A stretch of 5,575 bases of DNA from an archaeon. GTDB lineage: Archaea; Asgardarchaeota; Hermodarchaeia; Hermodarchaeales; Hermodarchaeaceae. The notes under the pieces are model-generated. The model had not been told where the DNA came from and ran no database searches. It saw only the letters and a program-made list of their open reading frames with translations. Below are positions 1 through 5,311 of this stretch, one piece after another. Both the position numbers and the translations under genes were made by a program. The stretch's first letter is position 1; each line of letters starts with the position of its first letter. Location: the NCBI GenBank assembly GCA_016550485.1, contig JABXGV010000237.1, positions 1 through 5,575 on the forward strand. The letters are read 5' to 3'.

Positions 1-268
1 CAGCGCAGTTCAACCTCGGAACAGCAAAAGACAGCAAAGGAGTTGGAACAAGTCCTAGCTGATAGACATTGCAGCCCCCCGTCATCAAACCAGCACTCAC
101 GGCGTGGTTCAGCAGCTCATTCGATGTGCGGGTATCCCAAGCGGTTACGACTGGGCCTTTACCGTGTAAAGAGTTGGCCAGAGCTAAACCTACACCATAT
201 GCCATCGCTGGTGTCAGAGTTTCATTCACAATAGCACGTAAACCCTGCGTTCCAAAAAGACGACCCAT
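1..268 (-). CDS. phosphohexomutase (PGM/PMM/GlmM family), N-terminal part, runs off left edge
   Basis: Reading the minus strand from the ATG at 268-266 gives 89 open codons to the window edge. The protein begins MGRLFGTQGLRAIVNE and continues with WDTRTSNELL, AGLMTGG and LGLVPTPLLSFAV. This is domain 1 of the alpha-D-phosphohexomutase family: the FGTxGxR phosphate-contact start (residues 5-11), the DTRxS strand-turn (45-49) and the GLVPTP strand (72-77). The phosphoserine (TASHNP) loop would follow within about 15 residues and lies outside the window, so substrate preference cannot be judged. Family members interconvert hexose-6-P and hexose-1-P in the cytoplasm. The start is well fixed: an in-frame TGA lies just upstream with no alternative start codon between, and a GAGGT SD sits 7 nt before the ATG. 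Oddities are Gln and Ala where FGTSGIRG is usual. It lies downstream of the helical-protein gene on the same strand (105-bp gap) and is a third paralogue of the two plus-strand mutases. Confidence 0.86.
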   Translation of the reverse strand, partial: MGRLFGTQGLRAIVNETLTPAMAYGVGLALANSLHGKGPVVTAWDTRTSNELLNHAVSAGLMTGGCNVYQLGLVPTPLLSFAVPRLNCA

Positions 269-275
269 GATTGGA

Positions 276-280
276 ACCTC
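276..280 (-). promoter_or_regulatory. Shine-Dalgarno site of the left-edge phosphohexomutase
   Basis: GAGGT on the minus strand, separated by 7 nt from the ATG at 268. It supports that start codon. I see no convincing TATA box at the right distance, so the gene may be read from a longer leader or together with the upstream helical-protein gene. Confidence 0.5.
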
Positions 281-310
281 TAAACATCAATACTACTCCA
301 GCGACCCTTG

Positions 311-361
311 AAAAAGCCTTATTCCTGCATCAACTACGCGGCAGTTGTATGTAAAAGGCTT
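311..361 (-). terminator. possible hairpin plus T-run after the helical-protein gene
   Basis: Read on the minus strand, AAGCCTT (361-355) is matched by its inverted copy AAGGCTT (320-314), and the T-run of five extends to 312. The 34-nt loop contains a smaller inverted pair, CAACT (347-343) and AGTTG (335-331). It begins 12 nt past the TAG of the helical-protein gene. Oligo-T is the main archaeal termination signal. The long loop makes the hairpin weak, so read-through into the downstream mutase gene is quite possible. Confidence 0.3.
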
Positions 362-373
362 GGAGGAACTCTC

Positions 374-1105
374 CTAGAATACGTTGAGAGGCTTGCTCCT
401 TGTAGAGGTCGAGACGAGCGATCGAGTGGTTTCGATATGTGTTCCTATTTCCTTTCGGATGGTCTCAATTCGCTCTGATTCAAGGTACGGCTCCAGCGTC
501 CACAGTAGCAAGTGAGTGTACAGTTCCTTAGGATCAATTAGCTCCTCAATGTTCCCAATCACCTTCATCCGGAACAAGTACTCGTCTTCGTACATCGCAA
601 CAATAGTACGTAGCTTCTGTGCAAGGGACTCAACATTATCTACAAGCTGGCGTAGCTTAGTGTCTGGCTTCTCAGTGCTTTGCAGCAATTCAGCCGCCTT
701 GCGCTGCAGTCCACTCACCCTCTCCGTCATTAACCGCATTTTTCGGATTACTCCCTCAAAATCTGGCGCCAGTGCAAGAAGTTTCGGTAACAGCTTGTCC
801 AGCTCTCCGAGATTCTTAACGACCGCTTTATCAATAATCCCCTCAAATGAAGCAAGTTTCCCGAGGTCTTCGAGGTTCTTAAGGAAGTTAATCTTTGAGA
901 GCGCCCCAAGGATAACCCGAATAGGTCGGAGCGAGTTACGGTGCGTGCTCTCCCAGCGTGACATGGCGTCATCTAGCCCGCTAGTGACTTCCCGCATACT
1001 GCGGCCAAACTCTCGGATTATTGCTGCCAGATTATCTTCATCCACGGCGGTTACCTCCGGAAGCTCTTTCTCTGACCGTACATCGAACTGATTTCTATCT
1101 GTCAT
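374..1105 (-). CDS. uncharacterised cytoplasmic all-helical protein, 243 aa
   Basis: I do not recognise this protein. From the ATG at 1105 it is 243 residues; a TTG five codons upstream (1120) could add MVIHR but would lie close to or upstream of the inferred transcript start. The N-terminal 25 residues are polar and acidic. The rest reads as successive amphipathic helices rich in Leu, Lys, Glu and Arg. Residues about 70-112 are notable for Leu/Lys/Gly-rich segments (INFLKNLEDLGKLASFEG, NLGELDKLLPKLLAL). Heptad-like coiled-coil stretches follow at about 116-143 and 150-190, then a Leu/Glu/Ile-rich segment (about 194-232) and a basic, Ser/Thr-rich tail. There is no signal peptide, transmembrane span, Cys/His metal site or nucleotide-binding loop. 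A structural, scaffold or adaptor role would fit, but this is inference from composition. It is divergent from the tandem mutase genes and lies upstream of the third mutase. The codon pattern and low-complexity antisense frame indicate that this strand is the real one. Confidence 0.75.
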   Translation of the reverse strand: MTDRNQFDVRSEKELPEVTAVDEDNLAAIIREFGRSMREVTSGLDDAMSRWESTHRNSLRPIRVILGALSKINFLKNLEDLGKLASFEGIIDKAVVKNLGELDKLLPKLLALAPDFEGVIRKMRLMTERVSGLQRKAAELLQSTEKPDTKLRQLVDNVESLAQKLRTIVAMYEDEYLFRMKVIGNIEELIDPKELYTHLLLWTLEPYLESERIETIRKEIGTHIETTRSLVSTSTRSKPLNVF

Positions 1106-1131
1106 TCTATGGATAACCAACGTATCTCATC

Positions 1132-1139
1132 AATTTAAA
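1132..1139 (-). promoter_or_regulatory. TATA-like box of the helical-protein gene (leaderless type)
   Basis: TTTAAATT on the minus strand, centred about 30 nt upstream of the ATG at 1105. Archaeal TATA boxes sit about 25-30 nt before the transcription start, so the transcript would begin within a few bases of the ATG. No SD-like sequence precedes the ATG, which agrees with leaderless translation and with choosing the ATG over the TTG at 1120. Confidence 0.5.
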
Positions 1140-1150
1140 CAATGCGCTTC

Positions 1151-1182
1151 AGGATACACAGAAACCGTATCCTTAAGTATCC
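1151..1182. promoter_or_regulatory. inverted and direct GTATCC repeats, candidate operator between divergent genes
   Basis: AGGATAC (1151-1157) and GTATCCT (1167-1173) form a perfect 7-bp inverted repeat with a 9-bp spacer. A further GTATCC at 1177-1182 repeats the right arm exactly 10 bp on, one helical turn away. A weaker pair, GGATAA (1111-1116) and GTATCT (1122-1127), lies on the other side of the divergent region. The right-hand copies overlap the likely core promoter of the first tandem mutase, and the weaker pair overlaps the inferred transcript start region of the helical-protein gene. Binding by a dimeric regulator is inferred from this layout only. Confidence 0.35.
1172..1179 (+). 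promoter_or_regulatory. weak TATA-like element of the tandem mutase operon
   Basis: CTTAAGTA, centred about 37 nt before the ATG at 1213. That would give a leader of roughly 10-15 nt, just enough for the GGTGA SD at 1204. The match to an archaeal TATA box is modest, and the element overlaps the GTATCC repeats. Confidence 0.3.
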
Positions 1183-1203
1183 CTAACTTCAGTTCTGGTT
1201 CGT

Positions 1204-1208
1204 GGTGA
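1204..1208 (+). promoter_or_regulatory. Shine-Dalgarno site of the first tandem mutase
   Basis: GGTGA, four bases before the ATG at 1213, complementary to the conserved 3' end of 16S rRNA. It fixes this ATG as the start. Confidence 0.6.
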
Positions 1209-1212
1209 GAAC

Positions 1213-2619
1213 ATGGAAGGAGATTGGCGCCCACGATTCGGCAGTAGTGGAATACGAGGCTTTGTTACAGAGGAATTGGCGCCAAATGATGCCTGGTTTC
1301 TAGGTACTAGCATTGCCACAGTCTTCAAGAAAAGCCCAATCCTGCTTTGCAGCGACAACCGTACTAGTAGTCCACTCCTCGTTCACGCGCTTGCCAGTGG
1401 TCTTGTAGCTGGTGGCGCCCTAGTTATTTTGGGGGGTATTGTAATAACGCCTGCTGTCAGTCTCTATGTCAGGCACCATCAGATATCAACAGCGGTTCTC
1501 GTAACAGGTAGTCACAACTCTCCACAAATCAATGGCGTCGAAGTCCTTGCCGATGATGGGGCTCCAGTGAATCGGGCAATAGAACAGCGAATCGAAGAAC
1601 TTGCGTCCAATCCACCTACTCCACTTCCTTGGGACCAGCAAGGGACAATGACCTCTGTAAACGATGTTGGTCCCTTCTGGGTTGCCCAGGTCAACAACCT
1701 AGTGAATACATCTCTAATACGAAGACAGAATTTTCGTATCGCAGTAGACACCTGCAATGGCTCCGCAATTCCTTGGCTGTTAAATGCGATTGAAGGATTC
1801 GGCTGTCAAATTCTAGGAATCAACACAAAACAAGATCCCCGCTTTCCTGGGCGATCGCCAAATCTGACTGTTGAATTACTCGGCGAGGTCTCACGAACTG
1901 TACAAGAAAACGGCTGCAACCTCGGAGTGGCTGTTGATGGTGATGGCGACCGAGTGTTCCTAATCGACGAGAAAGGGCGGATTTTACAGGGAGATGTAAG
2001 CGGTACGATTTTTGCCCGTCTCGAACTGGAACGCCACGGTGGCGGCACAATTGTGACTCCAATAAACACCAGCAATGTCGTAGAGGATATGGCTAGAGAA
2101 TTCAACGGAACGATTGTGTATAGCCGAATTGGACCACCTGCTATCGTTGCCAAAATAAAGGCGAATAATGCGATTTTCGGGTTCGAAGAATCTGGGAAAG
2201 CGATTTACCCTCACTTGAACTATCTTTCTGATTGTGGGTTAGCGACAGCTCACATGCTTGAATATCTCGCTGAAAATAACGTCAGGCTCAGCTCCCTCGT
2301 AGACGCGCTCCCCAAATACCACCAAATAAAACAATCTATAGACTGTCCTGATGCGTTGAAAGAGGTTGTTGTTAAACACCTAATTAGAGTGTTCAAAACA
2401 GACTTTCCCAACGCAGCCTTCGAAACAATGGACGGACTAAAGGTTGTCTTTGACGACGGCTGGCTCCTACTCCGCCCCAGTGGAACCGAGCCAAAATTTA
2501 AAGTCTTCTCAGAGTCACAATACAAACCCCGTGCTCAAGCACTCTTTCAGATAGGCTTGAACTACCTTAATGAGACATTACGCCAGCACTCAAAAGTGAA
2601 AACAAAATCAGGTGACTGA
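1213..2619 (+). CDS. phosphohexomutase (PMM/PGM-type), first of tandem pair, atypical active-site loop
   Basis: A full-length 468-residue member of the alpha-D-phosphohexomutase family, which interconverts hexose-6-P and hexose-1-P through a phosphoserine. All four domains are visible: the RFGSSGIRG start (8-16); the phosphoserine loop VTGSHNSP with Ser100; domain 2 with the RFPGRSPNLT loop (210-219) and the Mg-binding DGDGDR (Asp242, 244, 246); the sugar-selectivity loop GFEESG (323-328); and the phosphate-binding RPSGTEP loop (421-427). EESG rather than EPSG points to a phosphomanno/phosphoglucomutase type more than GlmM, but this is weak evidence. Oddities: NGVEV replaces the usual NGFK/NGIK, putting Glu110 where the family has a catalytic Lys; Ser103 replaces the Pro of SHNP; and Lys329 replaces the His that often follows EESG. 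Activity may be altered. It is the first gene of a two-gene operon, ending one base before the next start. Confidence 0.93.
   Translation: MEGDWRPRFGSSGIRGFVTEELAPNDAWFLGTSIATVFKKSPILLCSDNRTSSPLLVHALASGLVAGGALVILGGIVITPAVSLYVRHHQISTAVLVTGSHNSPQINGVEVLADDGAPVNRAIEQRIEELASNPPTPLPWDQQGTMTSVNDVGPFWVAQVNNLVNTSLIRRQNFRIAVDTCNGSAIPWLLNAIEGFGCQILGINTKQDPRFPGRSPNLTVELLGEVSRTVQENGCNLGVAVDGDGDRVFLIDEKGRILQGDVSGTIFARLELERHGGGTIVTPINTSNVVEDMAREFNGTIVYSRIGPPAIVAKIKANNAIFGFEESGKAIYPHLNYLSDCGLATAHMLEYLAENNVRLSSLVDALPKYHQIKQSIDCPDALKEVVVKHLIRVFKTDFPNAAFETMDGLKVVFDDGWLLLRPSGTEPKFKVFSESQYKPRAQALFQIGLNYLNETLRQHSKVKTKSGD
2611..2615 (+). promoter_or_regulatory. Shine-Dalgarno site of the second tandem mutase, inside the end of the first
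   Basis: GGTGA lies in the last codons of the upstream gene, five bases before the ATG at 2621. It favours ATG 2621 over the in-frame GTG at 2612, which is itself part of this SD. Stop and start form TGAAATG, suited to translational coupling. Confidence 0.6.
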
Positions 2620-2620
2620 A

Positions 2621-4027
2621 ATGGTTCCAACGACTTCTCCGCTTTTTGGAAGCTCCGGTATTCGTGGACTTGTAAACGAACTTGTCACTGGCCCTCTAGC
2701 AATCCGTATTGGGCTTGCAGTCGCGCAGCTTTTCCGTGAAGAACAGTCCAAACCCCATATTATGGTGGGTCACGATCATAGAACCACTGGCCCTATGCTT
2801 ACCTCCGCACTAATCTCGGGGCTATTAACTGGTGGAAGTCAAGTTACTATGGCTGGGATGGCACCTACACCAGCAATTGCATATGCCGGGGGAAAGCAGA
2901 GGACAGACGCTGCAATAATCGTAACCGCAAGTCACAACCCGCCAGAATACAACGGCTTCAAGTTCCACAACCCAGATGGTGCAGGCTTTTCAGCCAACCA
3001 GCAAGCAAAGATCGAAAGCCTAATCGGCTCTAGTAAACCAGTGACATGGGAGGAGTTCGGCTCTACCTCTAGCTTTGAACCAATCCCCATCCATATCGAA
3101 GCCATAGAGCGCGCTTGTACAGTTAATCAACAACACAGGGTAATACTCGATGCTGCACTAGGCGCAGGTGGGCTTGTCACACCCCTAGTACTCAGCAAGC
3201 TAGACGCTAAAGTTACTACCATTGGAGTGCCTCCCAGTGGCACGGAATATGCACAGAATATTCCCCACTCAAAGATTCAAAGTGCAGCCGCTGCCGAATG
3301 GCAACACTTCGTAAACCTCGATAATCTTAGTGCCCTCGTCCGTACAAAAAAGGCTGAAGTGGGCTTTGCTCATGATGGCGACGCAGACCGAATCCTAGCC
3401 GTTGATGATAAAGGGCGCATCCTAGCAGGTGATACCCTGCTAGCACTTGTCGCAGATTATTACCTAGCAACCCGGGGAGGCAAAGTAATCGCTACAACAG
3501 TTTCCAGTTCTAGCGTCGTTGATCACATAGCAAAGAAACATGGTGCCGGTGTAGCTCGCTGCCGTGTAGGTGATGTCTTTGTATCCAATCTTGTAAAGGA
3601 GCACAACGCGGTACTCGGAGCCGAGCCCTCCGGACCGTTCATTTTCCCAGAGGTCCATTACTGCCCCGACGGCCCATTGGCTGCATGTAAAGTGTTAGAA
3701 CTCCTAGATTGGGCTAAGCGCCCCCTGAGTACCCTTGTTGATGACTTACCTAAAATGCACCTCTTACGTGCCTCAGTAAAATGCCCAAATGACGCAAAAC
3801 CCGCTGTCATGAAACATGTAGCAAGCATCCTCGATGGCTGGCCTGAAGTTGAGGCTGTCAGTCAGCTAGATGGTGTACGAGCGAGCTTCAGTGATAGTAG
3901 CTGGGTGCTTATCCGTCCCTCAGGCACTGAATCGGTAATCCGGATAACCGTCGAGGCTCAATCAGCCAGCAGAGCAAAAACACTCCTTAAAAAGGCAAAG
4001 CATGCCACACAAAAGGGGATATCCTAG
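2621..4027 (+). CDS. glmM: phosphoglucosamine mutase-like phosphohexomutase, second of tandem pair
   Basis: A 468-residue phosphohexomutase, probably converting glucosamine-6-P to glucosamine-1-P for UDP-GlcNAc synthesis. The visible motifs are the LFGSSGIRG start (8-16), the canonical phosphoserine loop VTASHNPPEYNGFKF with Ser104 and Lys114, the metal loop AHDGDADR (Asp252, 254, 256), the sugar loop GAEPSG (333-338) and the phosphate loop RPSGTES (432-438). The EPSG and AHDGDADR forms are those seen in archaeal GlmM, and a GlmU-like gene lies next door as in methanogens; the gene symbol rests on these two points. Oddities: the usual FPGRxPEP loop of domain 2 is absent, replaced by GTEYAQNIPHSK and a longer Ala-rich helix (about 207-227); Pro339 follows EPSG where His is common. 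The in-frame GTG at 2612 is an alternative start, but the SD favours the ATG. The stop overlaps that of the convergent glmU-like gene. A phosphomannomutase role is the main alternative. Confidence 0.9.
   Translation: MVPTTSPLFGSSGIRGLVNELVTGPLAIRIGLAVAQLFREEQSKPHIMVGHDHRTTGPMLTSALISGLLTGGSQVTMAGMAPTPAIAYAGGKQRTDAAIIVTASHNPPEYNGFKFHNPDGAGFSANQQAKIESLIGSSKPVTWEEFGSTSSFEPIPIHIEAIERACTVNQQHRVILDAALGAGGLVTPLVLSKLDAKVTTIGVPPSGTEYAQNIPHSKIQSAAAAEWQHFVNLDNLSALVRTKKAEVGFAHDGDADRILAVDDKGRILAGDTLLALVADYYLATRGGKVIATTVSSSSVVDHIAKKHGAGVARCRVGDVFVSNLVKEHNAVLGAEPSGPFIFPEVHYCPDGPLAACKVLELLDWAKRPLSTLVDDLPKMHLLRASVKCPNDAKPAVMKHVASILDGWPEVEAVSQLDGVRASFSDSSWVLIRPSGTESVIRITVEAQSASRAKTLLKKAKHATQKGIS
4024..4027. other. 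shared CTAG: overlapping stop codons of convergent genes
   Basis: The palindrome CTAG supplies the TAG of the plus-strand mutase (4025-4027) and the TAG of the minus-strand glmU-like gene (4026-4024). It is embedded in two adjoining palindromes, GGATATCC (4017-4024) and TCCTAGGA (4022-4029). There is no intergenic space for a terminator, so each transcript must end inside the other gene, antisense to it. Confidence 0.9.
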
Positions 4028-5310
4028 GAGCGGCGTTCCTCTTCCACCAACCGCTGCTTAAGTCGAAGATGAGTGTTATCTGGAACATCCTTTTCCACAA
4101 CAATTCCTGGATCAATCCAGCTATTGTAACCAATTGTACGACCCGGCAATACAACAGCGTTGCATCCAATCTTCGATTGGTCCCCCACCACTGCACCAAA
4201 CTTGTCTGTATGCGTTGCGACAAGTTGTCCCCGTAACATCACCTTGACTACCTCGCCATCAAACCGATAGTTTGAAAGAACTACACCGGCCCCAATATCT
4301 ACTTCGTGGCCGATGACACTGTCTCCAACAAAGGCGAGATGTCCAACAGTGCTGCTGGGCATGAGTAACGTGTTCCGAACCTCGCATGAAAAGCCAACGC
4401 TAACTCCTCTTTCGAGCACGGCATAGTCTCGCAAAAGAGCATTATTACCCACAACGGCTTTCTCACCGACATAGACCGGGCCCGTTAGACTGGCACCTGG
4501 AAAAACGCGAGCTCCAGGTCCAACAAAAACAGCTCCTGAAAGATGGGCGGCATTACTCACCTTTGCAGTCAGGTCAATGGGTGGTGCGTTGCCCCTTGCT
4601 GATTTTTCTTGGTGGAGTCTTTCAAAGAGAATCGGAGAGGCTTCCAGAATATTCCATGTGCGGCCAACATCCACCCAGGGGTCGGTTGAGTGGCTTCCGA
4701 ATACCTTGTGCCCCTCGTCGATGAGGTGCTGAATCCCGACTTCAAGGTCCTTGGTTTTTCGGATGGCATCAAAGATTGCCTCTGTGAAGACGTAAACACC
4801 TGCTACTATGAGATTGCTGGGCTCTGTTCCTGGTGGTGGCTTCTCAACGATTTTCGTGATTTTTTCACCCTCCAAGGCTACCACACCGAACTGGTTTGGG
4901 TTTGGAACTTCAAAGAGTGAAAGAGCCATATCGCTTGTCCCTGCTGCCTTCAAAGTATCTTTGAACCGTTGGGTTGTTGTAATGATGTCGCAGTCAGTCA
5001 TGAGAAACCGGTCATCACCCGCTAGGTCCTTCTCCGCAGACAACACCGCGTCGTATTCTCCCTTCGGTTTCGCTTGAAAGGCATAGCTGATTTGGACGCC
5101 CAAATCTTTCCCGTCGCCGAAATACTGCTTAATCTGATCTCGAAGGTGGCTAACAACCAACACAATTTCCTTAAGGCCCACATCTCGTAGAGTGTCGATC
5201 ACATGATGTAGCATCGGCTTACCCAGCAAGGGCAGCATCGCCTTCGGGCGAAACTGGGTTAACGGGTGAAGCCGCGTGCCAAAACCTGCCGCTAATATCA
5301 ATGCCTTCAT
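4024..5310 (-). CDS. glmU: bifunctional sugar-1-phosphate nucleotidylyltransferase/acyltransferase, GlmU-like
   Basis: A 428-residue archaeal GlmU-type enzyme. The N-terminal domain (about 1-235) is a Rossmann-type nucleotidylyltransferase: MKALILAAGFGTRLHPLT with PKAMLP (1-27), a CD motif whose Asp108 is the likely metal ligand, IVEKP (154-158), VAGVYVF (169-175) and WVDVGRTWN (212-220). The C-terminal part (about 250-408) is a left-handed beta-helix of hexapeptide repeats with GHLAFVGDSVIG, GAGVVLSNYRFDG and GAVVGDQSKIG, the segment that N-acetylates hexosamine-1-P in archaeal homologues. It would turn glucosamine-1-P into UDP-GlcNAc, or make a related NDP-sugar. Residues at the acetyltransferase site differ: Phe327 and Glu353 stand where homologues have Tyr and Lys, while His324, Asn347 and Lys356 remain. 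Cys107 replaces Gly in the usual GD motif. The start is the ATG at 5310, one base after the cysS stop; an extension to 5352 would add 14 residues before the glycine-rich loop by running back into cysS. Probably co-transcribed and coupled with cysS. Confidence 0.92.
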   Translation of the reverse strand: MKALILAAGFGTRLHPLTQFRPKAMLPLLGKPMLHHVIDTLRDVGLKEIVLVVSHLRDQIKQYFGDGKDLGVQISYAFQAKPKGEYDAVLSAEKDLAGDDRFLMTDCDIITTTQRFKDTLKAAGTSDMALSLFEVPNPNQFGVVALEGEKITKIVEKPPPGTEPSNLIVAGVYVFTEAIFDAIRKTKDLEVGIQHLIDEGHKVFGSHSTDPWVDVGRTWNILEASPILFERLHQEKSARGNAPPIDLTAKVSNAAHLSGAVFVGPGARVFPGASLTGPVYVGEKAVVGNNALLRDYAVLERGVSVGFSCEVRNTLLMPSSTVGHLAFVGDSVIGHEVDIGAGVVLSNYRFDGEVVKVMLRGQLVATHTDKFGAVVGDQSKIGCNAVVLPGRTIGYNSWIDPGIVVEKDVPDNTHLRLKQRLVEEERRS

Positions 5311-5311
5311 T

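Noticed and set aside
43..311. Two short plus-strand frames (63 and 80 codons) at the left edge
   Set aside because: They lie antisense to the clear phosphohexomutase frame at 1-268, match no family, and are low-complexity in composition.
516..1091. 191-codon plus-strand frame opposite the helical-protein gene
   Set aside because: It is Ser/Arg-rich and repetitive, the typical antisense of a Leu/Lys/Glu-rich helical gene, with no promoter or SD. The minus-strand frame is longer and has a TATA-like box at the right distance.
1106..1120. TTG start at 1120 for the helical protein
   Set aside because: The TATA-like box at 1132-1139 would place transcription start at about 1105-1112, downstream of this TTG, so the ATG at 1105 is preferred.
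1806..2214. Overlapping minus-strand frames (115, 80 and 76 codons) inside the first tandem mutase
   Set aside because: They are antisense shadows of conserved mutase coding sequence with no family resemblance.
2612..2620. GTG at 2612 as the start of the second mutase
   Set aside because: It is part of the GGTGA SD itself; the ATG at 2621 has ideal spacing and the homology begins after it.
4690..5077. Plus-strand frames (76 and 89 codons) opposite the GlmU-like gene
   Set aside because: They are antisense to the nucleotidylyltransferase domain, whose motifs are unmistakable on the minus strand.
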